Below, in pieces: positions 7,777-15,688 of a DNA stretch of 64,000 bases. The DNA comes from Aldehydirespirator sp965220645. Its GTDB lineage: Bacteria; Actinomycetota; Acidimicrobiia; Acidimicrobiales; Aldehydirespiratoraceae. The notes beneath the pieces were generated by a model, which ran no database searches, was not told the origin of the DNA, and saw only the letters and a program-made list of their open reading frames with translations. Location of the stretch: contig OZ244836.1 in the NCBI GenBank assembly GCA_965220645.1, positions 992,001 through 1,056,000 of the forward strand, in the 5' to 3' direction. How positions within the stretch are numbered: position 1 is the stretch's first letter; each line of letters opens with the position of its first letter. The translations under genes and the position numbers were made by a program.

Positions 7777-10709
7777 CCATCAATGTCACCTTTGAGCTGA
7801 ACGGCGCTCCGGCCACCCTGGCGGTCGAGCCTCACCACACGCTGCGAGAGGCCTTGCGCCAGCTGGGAATGTTCTCGGTGCACTACGGCTCCGACAGCGG
7901 CGAGACCGGCGCGGCCGCGGTCCTCTACGACGGTCGGCTCGCCTCCTCCGACGTGATCCTGGCCGCGTCCGCGGCCGGCCATCGGGTCACCACCGTGGAG
8001 TCGCTCAACGTCTCGCCAGAACTGCATCCCGTCCAGACCGCCTTCGTGGCCGTGGGCGCCTTCCAGTCGGGCTACTCCGCGGGCGCGATGGTGCTGGGCA
8101 CCATCGCCCTTCTGGAGGAGAACCCCGACCCGTCCGAGGCCGCCATCCGGGACATGCTGTCCGGCATCCTCGACCGCGAGACCGCGTACGTGAAGCCGGT
8201 GGAGGCAGTCAAGCGGGCTGCGGCAGTGCTGCAGGGCGAGGAGACCGAGTCGTTCGCGCCGCTCGTGCTCGAGCCGCTCACCGACGGCTTCCGTCCCCCG
8301 CCCGCCGGGCAGCCCGACGGCCCAGCCCCGGAAGCGCCCCAGGCCGTGCCCCGCCTGGTGCCGTCCCGCGAGGTTCCCGAGATGGCTGTGGTGGGCAAGC
8401 CCGAGATCAAGGTCGACGCAGTGCGCCTGGCCAAGGGCAACCCCGCCTTCACCGACGACATCGAGCCCCGGGGGATGCTCTACGCCAAGGTGCTGCGCAG
8501 CCCCCACGCCCACGCCCGCATCCTGAGCATCGACGACTCGAAGGCCAAGGCGGTACCCGGCGTGCACGCCGTGCTGCACTACGGCAACACCCCGCGGGTC
8601 AAGTACGCCTCCGGCGGTCAGAGCTGGCCCAACCCCCACCCCTACGACCAGGTCAGCTTCGACGACCGGGTTCGCCATGTGGGTGACCGGGTGGCCGCGG
8701 TGGCCGCCGAGACCATCGAGTCCGCCGAGGAGGCCGTGCGGCTGATCGAGGTCGAATACGAGGTCCTTGGTGCGGTGTACGACGAGCGCTTCGCCATGGA
8801 CCCCGACGCCCCGAAGGTCCACGACGAGGACGACACCACCCACATCTGCGACCCCCAGCGAAACCTCGTGCACCACATCACGGCCCAGCGCGGCGACGTG
8901 GACGGCAACCTGGCCGCCGCGCCCCACGTCTTCGAGCAGACCTTCAGGGTCCACCAGGTCCAGCAGTGCCCCATCGAGCCCCACATCTCGATGGCGTGGA
9001 TCGACTCCGACGAGCGCATGGTGGTCCGCACCGCCACCCAGGTGCCGTTCCACACCCGCCGGATGCTGGCTCCCCTGATCGACATGGAGATCAAGGACAT
9101 CCGGGTGATCAAGCCCCGCATCGGCGGCGGCTTCGGGGCCAAGCAGGAGATGCTGATCGAGGACATCGTTGCCCATCTCGCCATCGTCACCCGCCGCCCG
9201 GTCCGCCTCGAGCTCGACCGGGCCGAGGAGTTCTACGCCAGCCGCACCCGCCACCCCCAGACCATCACGTACCGCACCGCGGTGGACGACGACGGCACGC
9301 TGCTGGCCCAGGAGATGCGCATCATCGGCAACACCGGCCCCTACGGCACCCACGGCTTCACCGTGCAGATCGTGTCGGGGCTGCGGGGCCTCACCTCCTA
9401 CAACGCGGAGTCCAAGCGCTTCGACTGCCACGTCGTCTACACCAACATCCCGGTGCCGGGCGCCTACCGGGGCTACGGCGCGCCGCAGGCCGAGTTCGCG
9501 CTGGAGGCCCACATGGAGGACATCGCCCGGGCCCTCGACCTCGACCCCATCGAGTTCAAGCGGCGCAACTGGGTCAAGGTGGGCGACGAGATGGACATCG
9601 CCCCCCATCTGGGCGAGCGGGCCGTGGAGAAGGAGGAACTCGACGAGTACCCGAAGATCATGTCGTCGGGCATCGAGGAGTGCGTGGCCCAGGGGCAGCG
9701 CGAGATCGGCTGGCACCGCCGCGGCGACCAGTCCTGGAAGGCTCCGGCCGGCCGGCCCAATATCCGGCGGGGTCTGGGCTTCGCCTTCTGCATGCACGGC
9801 ACCGCCATCCCGTTCCTGGACATGGGCGGCTGCTCCATCAAGCTCAACGACGACGGCTCGTTCAACATGCTCATCGGGGCCACCGACCTCGGAACCGGCG
9901 CCGACACCGTGATCGGCCAGATCGCAGCCGAGGTGCTCGGGGTGCCCCTCGACGACATCAAGGTGTACTCCAGCGACACCGACATGACGCCGTTCGACAC
10001 CGGCGCCTACGCCTCATCGACCACCTACATCTCGGGCACGGCCGCGCTGCGAGCCGCGGAGGTGGTGCGGGTGAGGCTCAAGGAACGGGCCGCCATGCTG
10101 CTGGACGTGGACGAACCCTGCACCATCGAGCTGCGCGACCGCCGCGCCTATGCGGCCGACGGCCGCTCGGTCACGCTGGAGGAGATCGCCCTCGACTCGC
10201 TGCACTGGCAGGAGCAGGAGCAGATCATGGGCACCGCCTCGCACGTGTCGCCCGACTGTCCGCCCCCGTTCGCGGCCCAGTTCGCCGAGGTGGAGGTGGA
10301 TGTCGACACCGGTCAGGTCACGGTGACCAAGCTGGTGATGGCGGTGGACTGCGGGGTGGCCATCAACCCGGTGACGGCCAGCGGCCAGGTCGAGGGGGGC
10401 ATGATCCAGGCCCTCGGGTACGCCCACTGCGAGGAGGTCGTGCTCGACGACGACGGCCGCATGGTCAACCCGTCGTTCGGTCCCTACAAGATCTACCGGG
10501 CCGACGAGATGCCCGACACCGTGGTGTACCTGGTGCAGACCATGGAGGACAGCGGCCCGTTCGGAGCCAAGGCGGTGGCCGAGATTCCCAAGGACGGCGT
10601 GGCCCCGGCCGTGCGCAACGCCATCCTCGACGCCACCGGTGTGGCCATCAACGATCTGCCCTTCACGCCGGAGCGGGTATGGGCAGCCCTACAAGAGGCC
10701 GAGGGCTAG
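7773..10709 (+). CDS. Xanthine dehydrogenase-family protein: cysteine-less [2Fe-2S]-like domain fused to Moco-binding subunit
   Basis: The 978-residue product is a fusion. Residues 1-170 follow the small-subunit plan (plant-type ferredoxin plus helical domain), but every cluster ligand is replaced. The first motif reads GSDSGETGAAAVLYDG and SSD where the family has GCxxGxCGACTVLxDG and SC. The second reads QSGYSAGAM and GILDRETAY where the family has QCGFCTPGM and GNLCRCTGY. The first cysteine of the protein is near residue 358. After a proline-rich linker (about 180-205) comes the catalytic part: the IGGGFGAKQE loop near 450, GAYRGYGAPQAEFALEAH near 563, and the catalytic glutamate in GPFGAKAVAEIPKDG near 938. 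Clustering with XdhC and YqeB supports a molybdenum hydroxylase. The substrate is unknown. Confidence 0.85.
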   Translation: MTINVTFELNGAPATLAVEPHHTLREALRQLGMFSVHYGSDSGETGAAAVLYDGRLASSDVILAASAAGHRVTTVESLNVSPELHPVQTAFVAVGAFQSGYSAGAMVLGTIALLEENPDPSEAAIRDMLSGILDRETAYVKPVEAVKRAAAVLQGEETESFAPLVLEPLTDGFRPPPAGQPDGPAPEAPQAVPRLVPSREVPEMAVVGKPEIKVDAVRLAKGNPAFTDDIEPRGMLYAKVLRSPHAHARILSIDDSKAKAVPGVHAVLHYGNTPRVKYASGGQSWPNPHPYDQVSFDDRVRHVGDRVAAVAAETIESAEEAVRLIEVEYEVLGAVYDERFAMDPDAPKVHDEDDTTHICDPQRNLVHHITAQRGDVDGNLAAAPHVFEQTFRVHQVQQCPIEPHISMAWIDSDERMVVRTATQVPFHTRRMLAPLIDMEIKDIRVIKPRIGGGFGAKQEMLIEDIVAHLAIVTRRPVRLELDRAEEFYASRTRHPQTITYRTAVDDDGTLLAQEMRIIGNTGPYGTHGFTVQIVSGLRGLTSYNAESKRFDCHVVYTNIPVPGAYRGYGAPQAEFALEAHMEDIARALDLDPIEFKRRNWVKVGDEMDIAPHLGERAVEKEELDEYPKIMSSGIEECVAQGQREIGWHRRGDQSWKAPAGRPNIRRGLGFAFCMHGTAIPFLDMGGCSIKLNDDGSFNMLIGATDLGTGADTVIGQIAAEVLGVPLDDIKVYSSDTDMTPFDTGAYASSTTYISGTAALRAAEVVRVRLKERAAMLLDVDEPCTIELRDRRAYAADGRSVTLEEIALDSLHWQEQEQIMGTASHVSPDCPPPFAAQFAEVEVDVDTGQVTVTKLVMAVDCGVAINPVTASGQVEGGMIQALGYAHCEEVVLDDDGRMVNPSFGPYKIYRADEMPDTVVYLVQTMEDSGPFGAKAVAEIPKDGVAPAVRNAILDATGVAINDLPFTPERVWAALQEAEG

Positions 10710-10742
10710 ACGCCCCGACTCTCATCGCGTTTTCTTGCTCAT

Positions 10743-12113
10743 ATGACAGGAAATCGCGATATACACCGCCCGGAGGGGCCGGGCCTGATCGTCTCGGCAG
10801 GCTGGGCGGTGACCGCGGCTCTGGACGAGCCCCGCCGCGACTGGGCGGTGCGGGTGGTCGGCGGCCTCATCGACGACTCCGGCCCCGCCACCGAGCTGCA
10901 AGCTCGCTACCCCGGCGACGCGGCGTGCGACGGCGCTGGCTGTGTGCTGCTTCCCGGCTTCGTCAACGCCCACGTGCACCTCTACGGCGTGCTGGCCCAT
11001 GGCGTCCCAACCCCGGCTCAGCCGCCCGCAGACTTCTGGGGCTTCCTGGACGACTACTGGTGGCCCCTGGTGGAGGACGCTCTCGACCACGAGATGATCG
11101 CGGCTGCGGCCGCCTGGGTGACGGCCGATCTGGCCGCCGGTGGCACGACGAGCTTCTTCGACATCCTCGAAGCTCCCAACGCCCTGCCCGACGCACTGTT
11201 CGCGCAAGCGGACGCAGTGGCCGCCAGTGGGCTCCGGGGTGTGCTGTCGTTCGAGGCCACCGAGCGGATGGGCGCGGCCAACGGCAAGGCCGGGCTGGAT
11301 GAGAACGTCCGCTTCATCGAAGCCTGCCGGGCCCAGCCCGCGGACGGCCGGGTGTCCGGCGCCATGTGCATTCACACCACGTTCACCTGCGGAGAGCCGT
11401 TCATCCGTCAGGCCTTCGATGCGGCCGCCGACCTGGACGTGTTCTGCCATGCCCACGTCAACGAGGGAGTGCATGAGGGGCGCTGGTGCGAGGAGCACCA
11501 CGGCATGCGCACGCTGGAGTTCTACGACCGCATCGGCGCGGCCTCGCCCCGCTTCCAGGCCAGCCAATGCGTGCAGCTGGCGCCCCGGGAGATCGAGATC
11601 ATCGCCGAGTCCGGCATCAGGGTCTCGCACATGCCGCTGTCCAACTGCGAGGTGGGCGGTGGGATCGCCCCGGTGCTCGAGCTGCTGGAGCGGGGAGTCA
11701 CCGTGGGGCTCGGCTCCGACGGCTATCTCAACGACATGTTCGCGGTGATGAGAGGCGCCTTCCTGCTGCATCGGGCCGCCACCCTCGACCCCGGCGCGAT
11801 CAGCGCGGCCACCGTGCTGCATCTGGCGACCGAGGGCTCGGCTCGCACCCTCGGCCTGGAGAGGGTCGGGCGGCTGGAGCCCGGCTGGCACGCCGACCTG
11901 CAGTTGGTGGACCTGGAGGGTCCTCGGGGCCTGCCCACGCCGGTGGAGTCCCACAACCTGCTGGACCAGCTTGTGCTGTGGCGCAGCGGCTCGGATGTGA
12001 GCAGGGTGATGGTGGGAGGGGACTGGATTGTTGACCGCGGCGAGGTGATCGGTGCCGACATGGGCGAGCTGCGGGCCCGCGCCCTCGAACAGGCTGCGAG
12101 ACTGTGGTCGTGA
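10743..12113 (+). CDS. Amidohydrolase, TRZ/ATZ-like
   Basis: The 456-residue protein starts at ATG 10743 and has the HxH metal motif in GFVNAHVHLYGVLAHG (about residues 74-89), a long insertion with FWGFLDDYWWPLVEDAL, DVFCHAHVNEGVHEGR near 230 with the third metal histidine, and VGLGSDGYLNDMFAVMRG near 320 with the metal aspartate. It is only distantly like the amidohydrolase at 3644; the usual GSNN loop reads GYLND here. It lies 33 bases after the molybdenum hydroxylase and directly before xdhC, so it probably acts on the same pathway, for instance deamination or ring opening of the hydroxylated heterocycle (inference). Confidence 0.82.
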   Translation: MTGNRDIHRPEGPGLIVSAGWAVTAALDEPRRDWAVRVVGGLIDDSGPATELQARYPGDAACDGAGCVLLPGFVNAHVHLYGVLAHGVPTPAQPPADFWGFLDDYWWPLVEDALDHEMIAAAAAWVTADLAAGGTTSFFDILEAPNALPDALFAQADAVAASGLRGVLSFEATERMGAANGKAGLDENVRFIEACRAQPADGRVSGAMCIHTTFTCGEPFIRQAFDAAADLDVFCHAHVNEGVHEGRWCEEHHGMRTLEFYDRIGAASPRFQASQCVQLAPREIEIIAESGIRVSHMPLSNCEVGGGIAPVLELLERGVTVGLGSDGYLNDMFAVMRGAFLLHRAATLDPGAISAATVLHLATEGSARTLGLERVGRLEPGWHADLQLVDLEGPRGLPTPVESHNLLDQLVLWRSGSDVSRVMVGGDWIVDRGEVIGADMGELRARALEQAARLWS

Positions 12114-12122
12114 GCAACCGGT

Positions 12123-12196
12123 CCCGCCCCGGACGTTCTGTCTGCAGGAACCCGTCGTACGCGCGGGAAAGCGCGAACAGAACGGGGAGAGGCGGG
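12123..12196 (+). promoter_or_regulatory. Long imperfect hairpin covering the xdhC ribosome binding site
   Basis: The left arm (CCCGCC at 12123-12128 and CGTTCTGT at 12134-12141) is complementary to the right arm (ACAGAACG at 12177-12184 and GGCGGG at 12191-12196). A further GCGC/GCGC hairpin sits in the loop. The right arm contains the purine-rich GGGGAGAGG that serves as ribosome binding site for the GTG at 12199, so the folded RNA would hide it. This suggests post-transcriptional control of xdhC. I do not recognise a known riboswitch. Confidence 0.4.
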
Positions 12197-12198
12197 CT

Positions 12199-13008
12199 GT
12201 GGTCGTGAGCCTGCTCCGCCAGCTTGCTGAAGCCGTCGACGGCGGGGTGGCGTTGGCGTCCGCCACCGTGGTGGACACATCGCGCTCGGTGCCCCGGCGG
12301 GCCGGGGCCAAGATGCTGGTGTTCCGCGACGGCAGCATCTCAGGCACCGTCGGCGGGGGAGAGATGGAGGCCCGCGTCGTATCCGAGGCGGTGGCCGCGC
12401 TTGCCGACGGCCGCTGCCGTCTGCTGTCGTACCGTCTAGTCGATCCCGTCCGGGGCGATCCCGGAGTCTGCGGGGGCGACGTTCGCATATTCGTGGAGCC
12501 GCACATGCCCAAGCCCACCGTCATCGTCATGGGATACGGACACGTGGGACGGGCGGTGGCCGAGCTCTCCCACTGGCTCGGGTTCCGGGTCGTGGCCACC
12601 GACGACCGCCCCATGGCCACCAGCGACCCGCCGGAGGGCCCGGACCCGGAGACGCCCGGCGGCAGCGCCACCGACGGAGTGCCCGACGAGCTCGTCATAG
12701 GCACCGTCGACGACCTGCTCGCCGGCCGGACCCTCGACCCGGATGTGTCCGTCGTGCTGGTGACCCGCAATGTGGACGTGGACGCGGCTGCCTTGCCCGC
12801 GCTGCTGGCCACGGATGCCGGCTATGTGGGGGTGATGGGCAGCGAGCGCCGCTGGGCCACCACCCGGGCCCGTCTGGAGGCCGAGGGCGTCGATTCCACT
12901 GCGCTCGACCGGGTCCATGCGCCCATCGGCATCGAGGTCGGCGCCGAGACTCCCGAGGAGATCGCGCTGAGCATCATGGCCGAGGTGGTCGCCAATCGCC
13001 GGACGTAA
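12199..13008 (+). CDS. XdhC/CoxF-family molybdenum hydroxylase maturation protein
   Basis: The 269-residue product has an N-terminal XdhC domain with VDTSRSVPRRAGAKMLVFRD and the SGTVGGGEMEARV motif (about residues 28-62), including the conserved GGG-E region. VCGGDVRIFVEP follows near 90. Then comes a Rossmann domain with VIVMGYGHVGRAVAELSHWL near 105-125 and VGVMGSERRWATTRARLEAE near 210. XdhC proteins bind the molybdenum cofactor, promote its sulphuration and insert it into xanthine dehydrogenase-like enzymes. GTG 12199 is the preferred start, with a good purine-rich site upstream. It belongs with the hydroxylase genes at 7045-10709. Confidence 0.88.
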   Translation: MVVSLLRQLAEAVDGGVALASATVVDTSRSVPRRAGAKMLVFRDGSISGTVGGGEMEARVVSEAVAALADGRCRLLSYRLVDPVRGDPGVCGGDVRIFVEPHMPKPTVIVMGYGHVGRAVAELSHWLGFRVVATDDRPMATSDPPEGPDPETPGGSATDGVPDELVIGTVDDLLAGRTLDPDVSVVLVTRNVDVDAAALPALLATDAGYVGVMGSERRWATTRARLEAEGVDSTALDRVHAPIGIEVGAETPEEIALSIMAEVVANRRT

Positions 13009-13039
13009 GCCGAGGGGGGCCGCGCCCGGACCGCTGTGC

Positions 13040-13813
13040 GTGCTGCGGGGCGGGGGAGACCTGGCCACCGGAGTCGCCTGGCAGCTCACGAGGCAAGGCT
13101 GGCCCGTGGTGGTGCTGGAGTTGCCCGACCCGCTGGCGGTGCGCCGAACCGTGTCGCTGTCCACTGCAGTGACCGAAGGGGAGATCATCGTCCAGGCCAT
13201 GAGGGGTGTTCTGGTCGAATCGCCCGACGAGGCTCTGGCCACCGCGCCATCGGGCGACGTGGCCGTGCTGGTGGCCCAAGAATTGGCACAACTCGGGTCG
13301 ATTCGGCCCGATGTGGTGGTGGACGCCAGGATGGCCAAGCGCAACATCGACACCGCCATCGACGACGCCGAGTCCGTCGTGGCCCTGGGCCCGGGGTTCA
13401 CCGCGGGCGTGGACTGTCACGCGGTGGTTGAGACGATGCGGGGCCCGGACCTGGGCCGGGTGCTCCGATCGGGACAGGCCCAGGCCGACACGGGCATACC
13501 CGCCGAGCTGGGGGGACGATCAGCCGACCGGGTCGTCCGAGCGCCCGCCGCCGGCACGGTCGAGTGGCGCGTCGACATTGGAGACGTGGTCGCGGAGGGC
13601 CAGCTGCTCGGCGAGGTGAGCGGAGTTGCGGTGCTGGCGCCGTTCGGCGGAGTGGTCAGGGGCGCCATCCGCGCCGGAATTGAAGTACCGGCCGGGCTCA
13701 AGATCGGCGACGTCGATCCCCGCGGCGACCCCTCGGCGTGCTGGGAGATCTCCGACAAGGCCCTGGCTGTGGGAAAGGGAGTGCTGGAGGTCCTGCTGGC
13801 CGGCCGTTCCTGA
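13040..13813 (+). CDS. yqeB: YqeB-family (EF2563-like) selenium-dependent molybdenum hydroxylase system protein
   Basis: The 257-residue product opens with LRGGGDLATGVAWQLTRQGW, the Rossmann motif of the YqeB family, and has VVDARMAKRNIDTAIDDA and VALGPGFTAGVDCHAVVETM (about residues 93-137). The C-terminal half has a lipoyl/biotinyl-like sandwich (VRAPAAGTVEWRVDIGDVV). In other genomes this family travels with molybdenum hydroxylases that carry a labile selenium cofactor and with XdhC-like proteins. GTG 13040 is the first usable start, though homologues usually have a few residues before the first glycine motif, and a CTG start at 13034 cannot be excluded. Its presence hints that the unusual hydroxylase at 7773 may use selenium chemistry (inference). 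Confidence 0.8.
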   Translation: MLRGGGDLATGVAWQLTRQGWPVVVLELPDPLAVRRTVSLSTAVTEGEIIVQAMRGVLVESPDEALATAPSGDVAVLVAQELAQLGSIRPDVVVDARMAKRNIDTAIDDAESVVALGPGFTAGVDCHAVVETMRGPDLGRVLRSGQAQADTGIPAELGGRSADRVVRAPAAGTVEWRVDIGDVVAEGQLLGEVSGVAVLAPFGGVVRGAIRAGIEVPAGLKIGDVDPRGDPSACWEISDKALAVGKGVLEVLLAGRS

Positions 13814-13855
13814 TCGCCTAGTTCGGTGCGGTCCGAGCCGCGCTCCGGCAATAGG

Positions 13856-14836
13856 GTGCGTTCCGTGGTTCAGCCCGCACTCAACGTGTTGTCCCATGGG
13901 TCGGTCGAGCGGGCGGTAGAGCTCGCCCGGCTTGCCGAGAATCTCGGCTACGAGCGCTGCTGGGTGTACGACGAGGGCCTCGCGGCGAGTGACGTGTATG
14001 TGGCGATGACGGCCATCGCGATGGCCACAGAGTCCCTGGAGATCGGTCCGGGAATCACCAACCCCTACACCCGCCACGCCGGCGCCACCGCGGGGGCCAT
14101 CGCCTCGCTCGACGAGCTGTCGGGCGGGCGAGCCTTCCTGGGGATCGGTGCCGGTGGCAGCCTGACGCTCGACCCGCTCCACATCGCCCGGGAACGGCCC
14201 CTGACCGCGGTGCGAGAGACCATCGACGCTTGCCGGCGCCTGTTCGCGGGGGAGACGGTCAGCGTCGAGGGCTCCCATGTGAGCCTGCGCGAGGCGTCGC
14301 TGCTGAGTGCCCGGGCCAGCACCGAGATCTGGCTGGCCGGTCGGGGCCCGAGGATGCTGGAGTTGGGCGGCGCGGCCTGCGACGGGGTGTTGGTGGACTT
14401 CCTGTACAAGCCGCATCTCGGCCCGGCGGTGGAGCGGATCCGGGGCGCGGGCCGGGCTGCGGGCAACGATCCCCGCATCGCCTACTCCACGATGCTGGTG
14501 ACCGACGACGACACCATGGCCGCCGTCAAGCCCCACATGACCTACCGGCTGGTCGACTCACCACCCGAGGTGCAGGAGGCCATCGGGCTCACCGGAGCAG
14601 ACGCGGCTGTGATCAGGGCCGCGCTGGCCGGCGGTCTGGAGGCCGCGGCCGAGCACGTGCGCGACGAGTGGGCGCTGCCCTTCGTGATTGCCGGCACCCC
14701 GAGCGAGTGCAGCGAGGAGCTTCACAGCCTGGCCGCACAGCACGGGATCGAGTCCTTTCTCGTGCCGCTGCTCGACGATGAGCCGGCCGAGAAGTTGCTG
14801 CGCTCCGGCGCAAAGATTATGGGAATGATCGAATAA
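13856..14836 (+). CDS. LLM-class F420-dependent oxidoreductase (MER-like)
   Basis: The 326-residue TIM-barrel protein resembles methylenetetrahydromethanopterin reductase-type F420 enzymes. Landmarks are LARLAENLGYERCWVYDEGL (about residues 20-40), the EIGPGITNPYTRHAGATAG segment near 65, FLGIGAGGSLTLDPL near 95 and STEIWLAGRGPRMLELGGAA near 155. It shares its overall pattern with the gene at 42951 more than with the one at 1339. GTG 13856 or GTG 13865 could start translation. Downstream the DNA turns AT-rich at the edge of the Tad locus. The substrate is unknown; its place at the end of the hydroxylase cluster suggests a redox step in the same catabolic route. Confidence 0.85.
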   Translation: MRSVVQPALNVLSHGSVERAVELARLAENLGYERCWVYDEGLAASDVYVAMTAIAMATESLEIGPGITNPYTRHAGATAGAIASLDELSGGRAFLGIGAGGSLTLDPLHIARERPLTAVRETIDACRRLFAGETVSVEGSHVSLREASLLSARASTEIWLAGRGPRMLELGGAACDGVLVDFLYKPHLGPAVERIRGAGRAAGNDPRIAYSTMLVTDDDTMAAVKPHMTYRLVDSPPEVQEAIGLTGADAAVIRAALAGGLEAAAEHVRDEWALPFVIAGTPSECSEELHSLAAQHGIESFLVPLLDDEPAEKLLRSGAKIMGMIE

Positions 14837-14849
14837 TCATTCAATCTGA

Positions 14850-14949
14850 TTGTAATATCTCAGAACTTCTGTAGAGTGCTGTCGCTGGCCCGGTTCGCTG
14901 GACGCCGGGCCGGCCGTCAGAGCGCTGTAGCAGTGTTCTGACAGCACTC
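14850..14949 (+). promoter_or_regulatory. Candidate promoter with repeated operator-like half-sites upstream of Tad locus 1
   Basis: TTGTAA at 14850-14855 and TAGAGT at 14872-14877, 16 bases apart, resemble -35 and -10 boxes. Overlapping the -10 is GAGTGCTGTC (14874-14883), whose perfect inverse GACAGCACTC lies at 14940-14949. A related direct copy, AGAGCGCTGTAGC, lies at 14919-14931. Between them GGCCCGG/CCGGGCC can form a hairpin. This could be a multi-site operator or a structured leader controlling the pilus operon; which of the two cannot be told from sequence alone. Confidence 0.4.
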
Positions 14950-14998
14950 AAACACCCCAAGTCCCGCCGTCAAGGAACTCGACGTGCGGGGAGAAGCG

Positions 14999-15688
14999 GT
15001 GATCATCTGGTACTGGTCCGTCAAGGGCGGGGTCGGCACGTCGGTTGTGGCCGCGGCGACCGCCATCCGCCTGGCTTCAGAAGACCGCGAGACCACACTG
15101 GTGGATCTGACCGGAGACCAGCCGGCGCTGCTGGGAATGATCGCTGGTGCCATGCCGTCGGAGCCCGGCATCGGCGACTGGATGGCCGCAGGGGACGGCG
15201 TCGCGGCTGATGCCATCGGCAGGCTTCTCGAGGACGTTGCTCCGGGTCTGAGGCTGCTCCGCCATGGTTCCCGGCCGGCGCTCGGCCCGGGGCTGGACCT
15301 CGACCTCCAACCGTCGCTGGATGACAGGCGACGCAGGCTCGTGCTGGCCCTCGAGGTCCTGGCCCGCATCGGTCCGGTGGTGGTGGACGCCGGGTTGGAT
15401 CCGTTCGAGCTGAGGTCCGATCTCGCGACGGCGCATCGGCCGGTGTGCGTGCTGCGGTCGTGCTATCTCGCCCTGACCCGGGCCCAGCGGGTGTCGGGAC
15501 CCTATGACTGGGTGATCCTGGTGGAGGAGCCGGGCCGGGCTCTGCGGGCGCGCGATGTGGCCTCCGCGGTCGGGGCCTCCAACGTGAAGCGGGTGGCGTG
15601 GGATCCTCGCGTGGCCCGGTCAGTCGATGCGGGGACGATCGTGAGCATGCTCCCGCCGCCGCTGCGGCGCTTCGAGTTGCCGGGATGA
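14999..15688 (+). CDS. cpaE: CpaE-like P-loop ATPase of Tad locus 1
   Basis: The 229-residue product starts with a strand followed by SVKGGVGTSVVAAATAIRLA, the deviant Walker A motif of the MinD/ParA superfamily (KGGxGTS). Strand DxTGDQP follows near residue 35 and VVVDAGLDPFELR near 130 in the place of the switch II region. CpaE proteins position Tad/Flp pilus machines at the pole or on the membrane. The N-terminal receiver domain of classical CpaE is absent. GTG at 14999 is preferred over GTG 14984 because GGGGAGA lies at the right distance. The stop overlaps the next start (ATGA), so it is coupled to tadA. Confidence 0.8.
   Translation: MIIWYWSVKGGVGTSVVAAATAIRLASEDRETTLVDLTGDQPALLGMIAGAMPSEPGIGDWMAAGDGVAADAIGRLLEDVAPGLRLLRHGSRPALGPGLDLDLQPSLDDRRRRLVLALEVLARIGPVVVDAGLDPFELRSDLATAHRPVCVLRSCYLALTRAQRVSGPYDWVILVEEPGRALRARDVASAVGASNVKRVAWDPRVARSVDAGTIVSMLPPPLRRFELPG

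Noticed and set aside
7587..9797. A 736-codon open frame on the minus strand opposite the molybdenum hydroxylase.
   Set aside because: It is antisense to a well-conserved gene, His/Gly/Val-rich as expected for the complement of high-GC codons, and shows no family motif.
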